From Aquisediminimonas sp031376385 (GTDB lineage Bacteria > Pseudomonadota > Alphaproteobacteria > Sphingomonadales > Sphingomonadaceae), in assembly GCA_031376385.1 (NCBI GenBank), contig JANMDQ010000003.1, forward strand, positions 1-64,000: a stretch of DNA of 64,000 nucleotides, read 5' to 3'. The notes under the pieces are model-generated. The model saw only the letters and a program-made list of their open reading frames with translations, searched no databases and was not told the DNA's origin. Both the position numbers and the translations under genes were made by a program. This document shows positions 29,240-39,100 of this stretch, piece after piece. How positions within the stretch are numbered: position 1 is the first letter of the stretch; the number at the start of each line of letters is the position of its first letter.

Positions 29240-29860
29240 ATGATCCAAGCTGTTGCCTTCTATATCTTTGCGTCCATTGTTGTGACGTCGGGCGCACTGA
29301 CAATTTTGTCTCGTAATCCGGTGCATTCGGTCCTTTGGCTGATCCTGGCGTTTTTCAACGCGGCGGGGCTGATGCTGATCTTGGGCGCCGAATTTATCGC
29401 GATGTTGCTGGTCATTGTTTATGTCGGCGCGGTGGCGGTGTTGTTCCTCTTTGTCGTCATGATGCTTGATATTGATGTCGATGAAATGCGCGGGGGTTTG
29501 GCGAAATACGGGGTGTTCGGGCTGCTGCTCGCGCTTGTTCTGGCAGGCGAAATAATCATCGCAGGCGGCGCCTGGAGTGCGGGACCATTGCAATTGGCCC
29601 AGCGCGCGGCAATAGCGCCGGATGCCGCTCAAATGTCGAACATTCAGGCGATGGGTGCAGTGATTTATTCGGACTATCTTTATGTGTTTGAGGCGGCCGG
29701 CTTCGTGCTTCTCGTCGCCATGATTGGCGCGATTGTGCTCACGCACCGCGAACGCACAGGCACCCGGCCCCAGAATATCGGCAATCAAGTGCGCCGCCGT
29801 CCTCAGGATGCAACGCGCAATGTGACGGACCAGCCGGTCGGCGCGGGGGTGGAGTTGTGA
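29240..29860 (+). CDS. nuoJ: NADH-quinone oxidoreductase subunit J
   Basis: 206 aa, five transmembrane helices. FYIFASIVVTSGALTILSRNPVHSVLWLIL and EFIAMLLVIVYVGAVAVLFLFVVMML are the conserved pieces; the latter contains the pi-bulge helix near the E-channel. Its stop lies in GTTGTGAT (29854-29861), the same eight bases found at the nuoK start (30003-30010); repeat B3 now separates them. Confidence 0.96.
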   Translation: MIQAVAFYIFASIVVTSGALTILSRNPVHSVLWLILAFFNAAGLMLILGAEFIAMLLVIVYVGAVAVLFLFVVMMLDIDVDEMRGGLAKYGVFGLLLALVLAGEIIIAGGAWSAGPLQLAQRAAIAPDAAQMSNIQAMGAVIYSDYLYVFEAAGFVLLVAMIGAIVLTHRERTGTRPQNIGNQVRRRPQDATRNVTDQPVGAGVEL

Positions 29861-29875
29861 TGGGTCGCAACCACT

Positions 29876-29985
29876 GTCATGCTGAACTTGTTTCAGCATC
29901 CATGCCTCTCAGCGAGGCCTTGGTTCAATTTACGCGGTCTTTTCCCAGCAGTGAGGCATGGACCCTGAAACAAGTTCAGGGTGAC
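29876..29985. repeat. Dispersed palindromic repeat, family B, copy 3 (between nuoJ and nuoK)
   Basis: Left arm GTCATGCTGAACTTGTTTCA plus GCATCCATGCCTC; right arm GAGGCATGGACCCTGAAACA plus AGTTCAGGGTGAC. Eight-base direct repeats GTTGTGAT flank it at 29854-29861 and 30003-30010. Confidence 0.87.
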
Positions 29986-30005
29986 GTAGCAGAGGAACCG
30001 GCGTT

Positions 30006-30311
30006 GTGATCGGCCTGCACCACTACCTCGTCGTATCCGCCATCCTGTTCGTGATGGGCGTGCTCGGCATTTTCATGAACCGCAAAAATGTGATTATCAT
30101 CCTGATGGCGATTGAGCTCATTCTGCTGGGCGTCAACATTCAGCTGGTAGCATTCAGTGCTTATCTGAATGATTTGGTCGGCCAAGTATTTGCCATGTTC
30201 GTCCTCACCGTTGCGGCAGGGGAAGCGGCGATTGGATTGGCGATACTGGTCATTTACTTCCGGGGCCGCGGGACGATTGCGGTCGACGATATCAACCGGA
30301 TGAAGGGTTAA
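30006..30311 (+). CDS. nuoK: NADH-quinone oxidoreductase subunit K
   Basis: 101 aa, three transmembrane helices with membrane glutamates in IIILMAIELILLGVN and FVLTVAAGEAAIGLAILV, which are essential for proton coupling. GTG start at 30006 (MIGLHHYLVV). GAGGAAC upstream is in the last bases beyond repeat B3. Eight bases to the nuoL start. Confidence 0.96.
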   Translation: MIGLHHYLVVSAILFVMGVLGIFMNRKNVIIILMAIELILLGVNIQLVAFSAYLNDLVGQVFAMFVLTVAAGEAAIGLAILVIYFRGRGTIAVDDINRMKG

Positions 30312-30319
30312 GTCTGCTC

Positions 30320-32329
30320 GTGAATTCCATCATCCTTATCGTGTTCCTGCCCCTGCTTGCGGCTATCGTAGCGGGGCTGGGAAACCGGTTCATTGGCAAT
30401 TACGCGGCGAAGATCGTAACGACCGGTGCATTGTTCGCGTCGTGCGTGCTGAGTTGGCCGATCTTTGTCTCTTTCTTGAACGGCAGCGCAGAAGCCTCCG
30501 TCGTGCCCGTGCTGGATTTCATCAAGTCCGGCGATTTGCAGGCCAATTGGGCGCTGCGCGTGGACACGCTGACCGCCGTGATGCTGGTTGTCGTCACCAG
30601 CGTGTCGAGCCTCGTCCATTTGTATAGTTGGGGCTACATGGAGGAAGACCCGAGCCAGCCGCGCTTTTTTGCGTATCTGTCGCTCTTCACCTTTGCCATG
30701 CTGATGCTGGTGACGTCCAACAGCTTGGTGCAGATGTTTTTCGGTTGGGAAGGGGTGGGCCTCGCCTCTTACCTGCTCATCGGCTTCTGGTACCAAAAAC
30801 CCAGTGCAAACGCCGCCGCGATCAAGGCCTTTGTCGTCAATCGCGTCGGGGATTTCGGATTTTCGCTCGGGATATTCGGCTGCTTTCTCGTGTTTCAAAC
30901 CGTTGATATCCCAACGATCCTTGCCGCTGCCCCGGGCTATGCGGGGTCGACCATTGGCTTTCTGGGCATGCGGATCGATACGATTACGATCTTGTGCATA
31001 TTGCTGTTCATCGGTGCGATGGGCAAATCAGCGCAGCTTGGCCTGCATACTTGGCTGCCCGATGCGATGGAGGGGCCCACGCCTGTCTCCGCGCTGATCC
31101 ATGCTGCGACAATGGTGACGGCTGGCGTGTTCATGGTGTGCCGCTTGTCTCCGTTGTTTGAGCTGTCTGAAACTGCTGTGACGTTGGTGATTTATGTCGG
31201 CGCAGCAACGGCTCTGTTCGCGGCGACGGTCGCAACGACGCAGACCGATATCAAACGCGTGATTGCTTATTCCACCTGTTCGCAGCTTGGCTATATGTTC
31301 TTTGCGGCAGGCTCAGGCGCTTATGGCGCGGCGATGTTCCACTTGTTTACGCATGCGTTCTTTAAGGCGCTGCTTTTTCTTGGCGCAGGGTCAGTGATCC
31401 ACGCGATGCATCATGAACAGGATATGCGATACTATGGTGGGCTGCGGAAGCAGATCCCGCTGACTTTTTACGCGATGCTGGCGGGAACGCTGGCGATTAC
31501 GGGCGTCGGCGTGCTTGGCGTGTTTGGCTTTGCGGGCTTTTATTCCAAGGACGCGATTATCGAGGCAGCCTTTGCAAACGGGACGGAGGCTGGCGGCATC
31601 GCCTTTGCGGTTGCAGTGTTTGCAGCACTTCTGACAAGTTTCTATTCGTGGCGGCTGATGTTTCTGACCTTCTGGGGGAAACCCCGGTGGGAGCAGTCCG
31701 AACATATTCAGCATGCGGTGCACGATGCGCATCACGGCGACCATCATCCAGCAAATGATGGCACCGCAGGCTATCACCCGCATGAAAGCCCGTGGTCGAT
31801 GTTGGTGCCTCTCACTTTGCTTTCGGTTGGAGCCATATTTGCGGGCTTTGCCTTCCACCACAGCTTCATCGATGCCGAACATGGCGTCGAGTTCTGGAAA
31901 GGCTCCATCGCGTTCGACACGGAATTGATGCACGCGATGCATGAAGTGCCGCTGTTGGTGAAATTGTCCGCCACAATTGTGATGCTGATTGGCTTAGCGC
32001 TCGCATGGTGGGCTTATATCAAGGACACGACGGTGCCTGCGCGTTTCACCGCTCAATTCCCGCAAATTTATCAATTCCTCCTCAACAAATGGTATTGGGA
32101 TGAACTGTACGAGCGGCTGTTTATTCGGCCAGCATTCTGGTTTGGGCGACTGTTCTGGAAAACAGGGGACCAGGGGATGATCGATCGCTTCGGCCCCAAC
32201 GGAGCGGCGAGTGCCGTCGCACTGGGTAGTCGGATGGCTGTGAAGTTTCAGACCGGATATTTGGCCAGCTACGCCTTTGTCATGCTGCTCGGCCTTGCCG
32301 GAATCGCAACTTGGGCGATGACACGGTGA
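30320..32329 (+). CDS. nuoL: NADH-quinone oxidoreductase subunit L
   Basis: 669 aa antiporter-like proton-pumping subunit. Conserved stretches are FFGWEGVGLASYLLIGFWY, GKSAQLGLHTWLPDAMEGPTPVSALIHAATMVTAG and HLFTHAFFKALLFLGAGSVIHAMHHEQD. The C-terminal extension contains the long lateral helix. GTG start at 30320. The stop overlaps nuoM as GTGA. Confidence 0.97.
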   Translation: MNSIILIVFLPLLAAIVAGLGNRFIGNYAAKIVTTGALFASCVLSWPIFVSFLNGSAEASVVPVLDFIKSGDLQANWALRVDTLTAVMLVVVTSVSSLVHLYSWGYMEEDPSQPRFFAYLSLFTFAMLMLVTSNSLVQMFFGWEGVGLASYLLIGFWYQKPSANAAAIKAFVVNRVGDFGFSLGIFGCFLVFQTVDIPTILAAAPGYAGSTIGFLGMRIDTITILCILLFIGAMGKSAQLGLHTWLPDAMEGPTPVSALIHAATMVTAGVFMVCRLSPLFELSETAVTLVIYVGAATALFAATVATTQTDIKRVIAYSTCSQLGYMFFAAGSGAYGAAMFHLFTHAFFKALLFLGAGSVIHAMHHEQDMRYYGGLRKQIPLTFYAMLAGTLAITGVGVLGVFGFAGFYSKDAIIEAAFANGTEAGGIAFAVAVFAALLTSFYSWRLMFLTFWGKPRWEQSEHIQHAVHDAHHGDHHPANDGTAGYHPHESPWSMLVPLTLLSVGAIFAGFAFHHSFIDAEHGVEFWKGSIAFDTELMHAMHEVPLLVKLSATIVMLIGLALAWWAYIKDTTVPARFTAQFPQIYQFLLNKWYWDELYERLFIRPAFWFGRLFWKTGDQGMIDRFGPNGAASAVALGSRMAVKFQTGYLASYAFVMLLGLAGIATWAMTR

Positions 32330-33882
32330 GCGGCTTCCCAATTCTTTCTCTCATGATCCTACTGCCGCTTGCCGCGGCGGTGGCTGTGCTGTTCGTCAGT
32401 GCGAACATCGCGCGGTGGATGGCACTGGCCACAACAACGGCCCTGCTCGCGCTCGGCATATTCCTCTGGGTCAGCTATGATATCGGCGGCGCGCAGTGGC
32501 AATTTACGGAAGATGTCGCGCTGTTCGGCGATGCGTTCGGATGGAAACTGGGGATAGACGGCATTGCCCTAATGCTGATCGTCCTATCGGTTTTCTTGAT
32601 GCCCATTTGCATTCTGGCCAGCTGGGACGCGATTGAGAAACGCGTGCCGGAATATATGGCGGCTTTCCTCCTGCTGGAGGCGCTGATGATTGGCGTCTTT
32701 TCCGCGCAGGATTTGTTCCTATTCTACATCTTCTTTGAGGCTGGCCTGATCCCGATGTATCTCATCATCGGCATCTGGGGCGGCGCGGAACGGATTTACG
32801 CCAGCTATAAATTCTTCCTTTATACGCTGTTCGGGTCCGTCTTGATGCTTATTGCGATGATGTGGATGGTGCAGGAAGCGGGAACGACGGATATTCCCAC
32901 GCTGATGGGTTACAATTTTCCAGCGGAGGCACAGACATGGTTGTGGCTGGCTTTTTTCGCGAGCTTTGCGGTGAAAATGCCGATGTGGCCCGTCCATACC
33001 TGGCTCCCTGATGCACATGTTCAGGCTCCGACGGCGGGATCTGTCATCTTGGCCGGTGTGCTTTTGAAAATGGGCGGATACGGCTTCATCCGGTTTTCGC
33101 TCCCCATGTTCCCTGATGCGTCGGCGCAGATGGTTTGGATAGTTTTCGGGCTCTCGATGGTTGCGGTCATTTACACTAGCCTCGTCGCGCTGGTGCAGAC
33201 GGATATGAAGAAGCTGATCGCTTATTCCTCCGTCGCGCATATGGCCTTTGTAACAATTGGTCTGTTCGCATTTAACCGTCAGGGCATTGAAGGCGCGTTG
33301 ATTGTAATGCTGGCTCACGGTCTGGTTTCCGGCGCACTGTTCCTGTGCGTGGGTGTGATTTATGACCGGCTGCACACGCGAGAAATATCGCGATATGGCG
33401 GGCTTTCAAATAACATGCCTTATTACGCCCTGTTCTTTCTGCTGTTCACAATGGCGAGTGTGGGCCTTCCGGGCACAGCGAATTTTGTGGGTGAATTTCT
33501 GGCGCTGGTCGGGGCCTATAATGCCAATAGCTGGGTTGGCGCCGTGGCGACCGTGGGGATCATTTTGGGCGCGGCCTATATGCTCTATCTTTACGCTCGC
33601 GTGGCATACGGGTCTGCTGCCAATCCCGACGCAGCTGCCATGCCTGATCTCACCAAACGCGAATGGCTGATGCTTGCGCCGATTGCTGCAGCAACGCTTT
33701 GGATGGGCGTTTATCCTGAGAGCTTCCTTGCCCCAATGCGCAAGGATGTTGGTGTGCTGCTGGCGCGTTTGGCCCCTGCAACTCCGCAAGGCGATGCACA
33801 GCTAAAGGCTGGTCAGCCAAAAATGCAAGTCTATGACTTGATTGAAAAGAATGCAGCGCACGGGGAGGCGCAAAACAAATGA
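32326..33882 (+). CDS. nuoM: NADH-quinone oxidoreductase subunit M
   Basis: 518 aa, ~14 helices, antiporter-like. FFEAGLIPMYLIIGIWGG, KMPMWPVHTWLPDAHVQAPTAGSVILAGVLLKMGGYG and LMLAHGL-type segments identify it. Start GTG 32326 overlaps the nuoL stop (GTGA); the frame upstream is within nuoL. ATGA overlap with nuoN. Confidence 0.97.
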   Translation: MSGFPILSLMILLPLAAAVAVLFVSANIARWMALATTTALLALGIFLWVSYDIGGAQWQFTEDVALFGDAFGWKLGIDGIALMLIVLSVFLMPICILASWDAIEKRVPEYMAAFLLLEALMIGVFSAQDLFLFYIFFEAGLIPMYLIIGIWGGAERIYASYKFFLYTLFGSVLMLIAMMWMVQEAGTTDIPTLMGYNFPAEAQTWLWLAFFASFAVKMPMWPVHTWLPDAHVQAPTAGSVILAGVLLKMGGYGFIRFSLPMFPDASAQMVWIVFGLSMVAVIYTSLVALVQTDMKKLIAYSSVAHMAFVTIGLFAFNRQGIEGALIVMLAHGLVSGALFLCVGVIYDRLHTREISRYGGLSNNMPYYALFFLLFTMASVGLPGTANFVGEFLALVGAYNANSWVGAVATVGIILGAAYMLYLYARVAYGSAANPDAAAMPDLTKREWLMLAPIAAATLWMGVYPESFLAPMRKDVGVLLARLAPATPQGDAQLKAGQPKMQVYDLIEKNAAHGEAQNK

Positions 33883-35306
33883 CGACTCTCCAATCCCTGG
33901 CACTGACTGTCCCGGAAATCATTCTGTCGCTTGGCGCGATAGCCCTGATGCTGGTTGCAGCATTTGGTGGCGACAAAGCGGCTCGCGCCGTCACTTGGGC
34001 CGCCATTGCGCTGCTTGCCTTCGCGGCCGTCTCGGCCTGCATGACGAGCGGAGTGGCGTTTAAGGGCCTTTACACCGCAGATGCGTTTGCCGCCTTCGCC
34101 AAAGTATTGGTATTTGGCTCGGCTGCTGTAGCTCTCATGATGTCACCGCGCTGGTTCACTCAGGAAGAACGTTTCCGCAGCGAATATGCGGTGCTGGTCC
34201 TGTTCGCCGCGACAGGAATGGGCATGATGGTCTCAGCCACCAACTTGATGTCGCTTTATATTGGGATAGAGCTGAACAGCTTGTCCGCTTATGTGCTGGC
34301 CAGTTTCGTGCGCAAGGATCTACGCACGGCAGAGGCGGGGCTCAAGTATTTCGTTCTTGGCGCGCTGGCGTCTGGCATCCTGCTCTACGGCATGTCGCTG
34401 CTATACGGATTTTCGGGCACGACAGACTATGCGGGCATATCAAAGGCGATGGCAGATGGTGTGACTATCGGCGAATTGTTCGGGCTGGTGTTTGTGATGT
34501 CTGGTATTGCATTTAAGGTCTCCGCTGTCCCGTTCCACATGTGGACGCCCGACGTTTATGAAGGCGCGCCGACGCCAGTGACGACATTCTTTGCAAGCGC
34601 GCCTAAGGTTGCAGGGGTCGCGATGCTGGTGCGGATCAGCATCGAGGCGCTGGGACCAGCGGCAGAGGCATGGCAGCAAATCCTCATTTTCATGGCGCTG
34701 GCGTCTATTGTGTTGGGCGCTGTCGGCGCGATTGGCCAGACCAATATCAAACGGCTGATGGCCTATTCCTCCATCAATAACATCGGCTTCGCTCTGGTCG
34801 GGCTGGCGGCAGGAACTCAGCAAGGCGTGGCCGCCATCCTGTCTTACATGGCAATTTATGTGGTCATGACCCTCGGCGCCTTTGCGTGCATCCTTCAAAT
34901 GCGCGACAGCGAGGGGCGGCATATTGAGGATATCGCAAGCCTTTCGGGTCTGTCTCAGCATAATAAGCCACTCGCCGCTGCGTTTGCGATTCTGATGTTT
35001 AGCTTGGCGGGCATTCCGCCACTGTTCGGGTTCTGGGCCAAGTTTCTGGTGTTTCAGGCCGCCGTTGCGGCGGGGCTATTGCCGCTCGCTGCCATTGGTA
35101 TCGCGGCATCAGTGATTGGGGCTTATTATTATTTGCGGATCATCAAGACGATCTATTTCGATGCGCCAGCAGCACCTTATCGCCCGGTGGAAAGCACTGC
35201 AGAGGCGGGGGTTATTCTGGTGTCATCAGTTGTGCTGGTGATTGGCTATTTGCTGATCCCCGCACTTGCGGTGACGAGCGAGGCGGCTGCGAGAGCGCTC
35301 TTCTAG
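33879..35306 (+). CDS. nuoN: NADH-quinone oxidoreductase subunit N
   Basis: 475 aa, ~14 helices, the third antiporter-like subunit. YIGIELNSLSAYVLASFVRKD, FKVSAVPFHMWTPDVYEGAPTPVTTFFA and KRLMAYSSINNIGFALVG are typical. Starts ATGA inside the nuoM end. Last nuo gene. Its stop overlaps the convergent alpha-galactosidase stop by four bases (35303-35306), so the usual downstream birA-type neighbours of alphaproteobacterial nuo operons are absent here. Confidence 0.97.
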   Translation: MTTLQSLALTVPEIILSLGAIALMLVAAFGGDKAARAVTWAAIALLAFAAVSACMTSGVAFKGLYTADAFAAFAKVLVFGSAAVALMMSPRWFTQEERFRSEYAVLVLFAATGMGMMVSATNLMSLYIGIELNSLSAYVLASFVRKDLRTAEAGLKYFVLGALASGILLYGMSLLYGFSGTTDYAGISKAMADGVTIGELFGLVFVMSGIAFKVSAVPFHMWTPDVYEGAPTPVTTFFASAPKVAGVAMLVRISIEALGPAAEAWQQILIFMALASIVLGAVGAIGQTNIKRLMAYSSINNIGFALVGLAAGTQQGVAAILSYMAIYVVMTLGAFACILQMRDSEGRHIEDIASLSGLSQHNKPLAAAFAILMFSLAGIPPLFGFWAKFLVFQAAVAAGLLPLAAIGIAASVIGAYYYLRIIKTIYFDAPAAPYRPVESTAEAGVILVSSVVLVIGYLLIPALAVTSEAAARALF

Positions 35307-37426
35307 CGTTTCTTCTCAAGATGAAACAATAGCACGGTGTCAGGGCGTGACAGCGGCAGCTGCATCCCCACCTTCATCAATGCCTCGCCGCTAAACTCCG
35401 CGCCATCGATGGCGTCCATCACACTTGGCGAAATGACGGGTTTCCAATCCTGCGGCCAAACTAGGCTGATCCGATATCGCGACGCGGCATCCAGCCCAGA
35501 AAATTGCAATATCGTCGGTAAGGTGGTGCCGTGGCCTGTCAGGAGTGCGGACGAAAAGAGCGCCTCGCTTTTATCCAATGCGACGACACCAAAGGCGTTC
35601 AAATAGGGCAGCGTGTCGAGGCGGACCATATCTCCGCTATGAAGCAAATCGCGGTGAACTTTATAAAGTGCGATCGCTGATTTCAGAATGTCCAAGTCCG
35701 CCGTCGGCTCCGTCAGCAGGTTCAATTCCGCGCCCATATGCCCCATCAGTGCGGTGCCCGCGCGCATCGCCATGGAGAGCGTCCGCCCCGTGACATGGCA
35801 GTGCCGTGGCCCGACATGGGCACCCAGCACATTGAGCGGCAAGAAAAAGCTCGCTCCGCGCTGGATGGCTTGGCGGTCAATGGCGTCATTAGTGTCTGAG
35901 GTCCAAACTCGGTCAGTGTGGGCAAGGATCCCAAGATCAGAGCGACCACCCCCCGAGGCGCAGCTTTCGATTTCCACGCGCGGGTGCGCCGCTTTGATCC
36001 GGTTGATCAAGTCATACAGTGCCAGAATTTGGGCATGAGCGCGCGGCCTACCATTCAAACCGCCGGGATGATTGAGATCGCGATTCATATCCCATTTGAT
36101 ATAGCCGATATCATAATCAGAAAGGATCGCATCGATCCTTTCGTATAAATAATCGGAGACTTCCTGGCGCGCGATATCCAGCACATATTGATGCCGGAAC
36201 GAAATTTGCGCCACATCCTCGATTTGCAAAACCCAATCCGGATGTGCGCGGAATAGATCGCTATCGGGGTTGATCATTTCGGGTTCAATCCAGATGCCCA
36301 TTTCCATGCCGAGGCCCGTCACATGATCGACAAGCGGCTTCAGCCCCTCGGGATAGACAGCGTCAGAAACTGTCCAATCGCCAAGTCCTTTCGTGTCATC
36401 GCGGCGCGACCCGAACCAGCCGTCATCCAGCACGAAGCGTTCCACGCCAATCGCCGCTGCTTTGTCCGCGATGGCTTTCAGGTGTGGTATGTCATGATCG
36501 AAATAAACCGCTTCCCAACTGTTATAGTGGACTGGACGCGGGCGGCTTCGAACTTCGGGGCGGAGGAGCTTTTCGCGAACATGCGTGTGATACTGACGAC
36601 TAAGTGCTGACAGGCCGCTGCTGCTATAGCCTGCAACAATCGCCGGGCTGGCAAAACTTTCGCCTGCCGCAACGATGATTTCGCCGGGGAAGAGGAAGCT
36701 GCCGAGCGAAGCAAAGACGCGACCATCGCTTAAGGTGTCGACGCGGATGCTGTGGTTGCCGCTCCAAGCCAAATGCAGGCCGTAAGCCTCTCCGCTCTGT
36801 TCGCGCGTGTCGCTTGCGCACAAGATGACTGCGGGAAAGCAATCATGCGAAGATCGGCCGCGCTTATTTTCACGCAAGTAGGTGCCCGAAAAGCGGTCCA
36901 GCCGTTCACGCCGGAATTCACCCGACCACCGTCCAGAGAAACCAACAATGTCGGTCATGCTTTGCGGGATCGGCAGACAAGCAGTTGCCATGGCATCAAG
37001 CGTCAGAGGCGCGATGCCGGTGTTGGTAAGCGTCGATGAGATTTGGAGCAACCCCGTGTGCGGAGTGCATTCGACCCGATACGCAATTGCAATCTGGGTA
37101 CGCGGGTCGCTGGCGTGGACCGTTGCGACGGTGTTGCCGGCCCCTACGCGATCGACCACAAAACGGCTACCCCAATCTTTTCCTTCGCGGTGTGCGCTCA
37201 GGCCGCTCGGTCCCATCAGGCCAATGCCGGGTTCAAGCGAGAGGGACGGCACGATGTTCACATTCTCATTGCCATGCGCGCCTTGGCGGGTGTGGAGTGC
37301 GACAACATCACCAAAGCTGACGGCATGCGACAATCGATCGCCCCAATAAACAAAACGAGGAGGCTCGCCAACAGCGCAGGCCAGCATCAGCGTCATTTCA
37401 CCAGCGTCAAAACGGATATGATCCAT
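35303..37426 (-). CDS. GH36 alpha-galactosidase (cytoplasmic)
   Basis: 707 aa. An N-terminal beta-supersandwich is followed by a TIM barrel. VHYNSWEAVYFD and VLDDGWFGSRRDD open the barrel; the nucleophile Asp lies in IKWDMNRDLNHPGG and the acid/base Asp in SCASGGGRSDLGIL...WTSDTND, both typical of GH36 retaining alpha-galactosidases. It has no signal peptide, so its substrate must be imported. The start MDHIRFDAGEM is in the gap to the divergent symporter; the open frame further upstream overlaps that gene and is not used. Stop overlaps nuoN by four bases. Confidence 0.93.
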   Translation of the reverse strand: MDHIRFDAGEMTLMLACAVGEPPRFVYWGDRLSHAVSFGDVVALHTRQGAHGNENVNIVPSLSLEPGIGLMGPSGLSAHREGKDWGSRFVVDRVGAGNTVATVHASDPRTQIAIAYRVECTPHTGLLQISSTLTNTGIAPLTLDAMATACLPIPQSMTDIVGFSGRWSGEFRRERLDRFSGTYLRENKRGRSSHDCFPAVILCASDTREQSGEAYGLHLAWSGNHSIRVDTLSDGRVFASLGSFLFPGEIIVAAGESFASPAIVAGYSSSGLSALSRQYHTHVREKLLRPEVRSRPRPVHYNSWEAVYFDHDIPHLKAIADKAAAIGVERFVLDDGWFGSRRDDTKGLGDWTVSDAVYPEGLKPLVDHVTGLGMEMGIWIEPEMINPDSDLFRAHPDWVLQIEDVAQISFRHQYVLDIARQEVSDYLYERIDAILSDYDIGYIKWDMNRDLNHPGGLNGRPRAHAQILALYDLINRIKAAHPRVEIESCASGGGRSDLGILAHTDRVWTSDTNDAIDRQAIQRGASFFLPLNVLGAHVGPRHCHVTGRTLSMAMRAGTALMGHMGAELNLLTEPTADLDILKSAIALYKVHRDLLHSGDMVRLDTLPYLNAFGVVALDKSEALFSSALLTGHGTTLPTILQFSGLDAASRYRISLVWPQDWKPVISPSVMDAIDGAEFSGEALMKVGMQLPLSRPDTVLLFHLEKKR

Positions 37427-37549
37427 AGAAATTCTCTTTGTCACTCGAATGGTTGGCCAATCGATACTTGCGTTCGCGCCAAAGGGAAGTAGCAACCAGC
37501 AGAGCGGCAAAAGATAATAAGCGCTGCAAATGGGTGAGGGAGTGAGTTC

Positions 37550-39100
37550 ATGTTTCAAGAGGGCGGCTCTGCGCTGCAAATTGCCATATTCTTTGGCCTC
37601 ACGGGCCTGATCGCGTTGCTGACGTATTGGAAGGTCCACGGCCAAGGGGCGGGCAGGGACAGTTCATCAAAGGAAGTATTCCTCGCGGGCGGCGGGCTCA
37701 GCTGGTTGTTCGTCGCGGGATCGATCACACTCACCAATCTCTCCACTGAGCAATTGGTCGGGATGAACGGCAATCAGATGTTACTGCTGGCCTGGTGGGA
37801 GCTCTCTGGCTTTGTCGGCCTGATGATCCTAGCCTTTGTCTTTGTCCCCATTTATTATCGCAACAAATGTACGACGGTGACGGAATTGCTGGAACGTCGA
37901 TATAAGGGCGGAAGCATCCGCACGGTCATTTCGGCAATGTTCCTGCTCGGCAATATCCTGATTTATCTGCCTGCGGCGCTTTATAGCGGCAGCCTGTTTC
38001 TGCAGTCGCTGTTTGGCACCGAGTTTTCGTTGCTGGTCTATGCCGCCCCAATGGCGATAATCGCGGCGGCGTATACGATAACAGGCGGCCTGCGCGCTGT
38101 CGCGGTGATGGACACTTATTCCGGGATCGGCTTGCTCGGCATTGCGCTGCTCGTGGTCTTCTTAGCCCTTGCTGCGGTGAATTTTGATATTTTCACAGGC
38201 GTCCCAGAATTTCGCACGACGATGGTCGGCGCGATGGATTCACCTATCCCTTTCCATACCCTGTTTACCGGGATGATTTTCATCCAGATATTTTATTGGT
38301 CAACCAACCAGAATATCACGCAAAAGGCGATGGCCGCACCCAATGTGAAAGAAGCGCAAAAGGGTGTGTTTGCCGCTGCCGCTGTCCGCGTGCTGGTGAT
38401 CCCGGCGATTGTCGTCATCCCCGGGGTTGTGGCCTATAAGCTGTTCGGCGATGTGAATGATGAGGCTTACGGCAAACTTGTTGCCCAAGTGCTTCCGGGC
38501 TGGATGTCCGGCGCGTTCGCTGCGATGATGGCGGCGGCAGTGATTGCGCACACCAGCGCAATCCTTAACAGTTCAGTCGCGCTTTATTCCATGGATTTCC
38601 ATGAGAAGTTTATTGCGCCCATTGCCAAGCCTTGGCGGATTGCGGCGATTGGCACTGTTGTCCTTACTGTCACGTCAATTTTGATGGTGCCGATCTTTCA
38701 GAATGCCGAGAGTATCATCAACTTGTTGCAGCAATTGAACGGGCTGTTTTCGATGCCGATCTTATCTGCGTTCATCGCCGGGCTGCTGTTCCGCAATGTC
38801 GATGCGCGGGCGGCGATTGGCGGGTTGGTCTGGGGACTGGGCAGCTATGCCGTTCATAATTTCGTGCTTTATGTGCCCAATGCGGCCTTTGACGGGCAGA
38901 CCTATTATCAAGCATGGGGCATGCCCGGGCTGCATTATATTGACGTGATGGTGATTGTCCTGATTACCTCGGTGATCGTCGCGCTGATCATTAACCGGCT
39001 GGTGTTTGGCAACCGGGCGACTTTTGTATTCAGCGCAGAAGGACGCGAAATGCGGCGATTGGAGAATGCGGCGCGCGACGCCGCGGAGGCACGGGCATGA
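37550..39100 (+). CDS. Sodium:solute symporter (SSS family, sugar-type)
   Basis: 516 aa, about 14 helices, inner membrane. EVFLAGGGLSWLFVAGSITLTNLSTEQLVGMNG and YTITGGLRAVAVMDTYSGIG are typical of vSGLT/YidK-type sugar symporters, with the sodium site in helix one and the unwound region around STEQ. It is divergent from the alpha-galactosidase and overlaps glycerol kinase by ATGA, so the likely cargo is a galactoside that contains glycerol. Start ATG follows GGAGTG. Confidence 0.92.
   Translation: MFQEGGSALQIAIFFGLTGLIALLTYWKVHGQGAGRDSSSKEVFLAGGGLSWLFVAGSITLTNLSTEQLVGMNGNQMLLLAWWELSGFVGLMILAFVFVPIYYRNKCTTVTELLERRYKGGSIRTVISAMFLLGNILIYLPAALYSGSLFLQSLFGTEFSLLVYAAPMAIIAAAYTITGGLRAVAVMDTYSGIGLLGIALLVVFLALAAVNFDIFTGVPEFRTTMVGAMDSPIPFHTLFTGMIFIQIFYWSTNQNITQKAMAAPNVKEAQKGVFAAAAVRVLVIPAIVVIPGVVAYKLFGDVNDEAYGKLVAQVLPGWMSGAFAAMMAAAVIAHTSAILNSSVALYSMDFHEKFIAPIAKPWRIAAIGTVVLTVTSILMVPIFQNAESIINLLQQLNGLFSMPILSAFIAGLLFRNVDARAAIGGLVWGLGSYAVHNFVLYVPNAAFDGQTYYQAWGMPGLHYIDVMVIVLITSVIVALIINRLVFGNRATFVFSAEGREMRRLENAARDAAEARA

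Noticed and set aside
29861..30005. Family B repeats as CRISPR or integron attC sites
   Set aside because: Copies are isolated, inverted within themselves, with no spacers, no integrase and no attC core sites.
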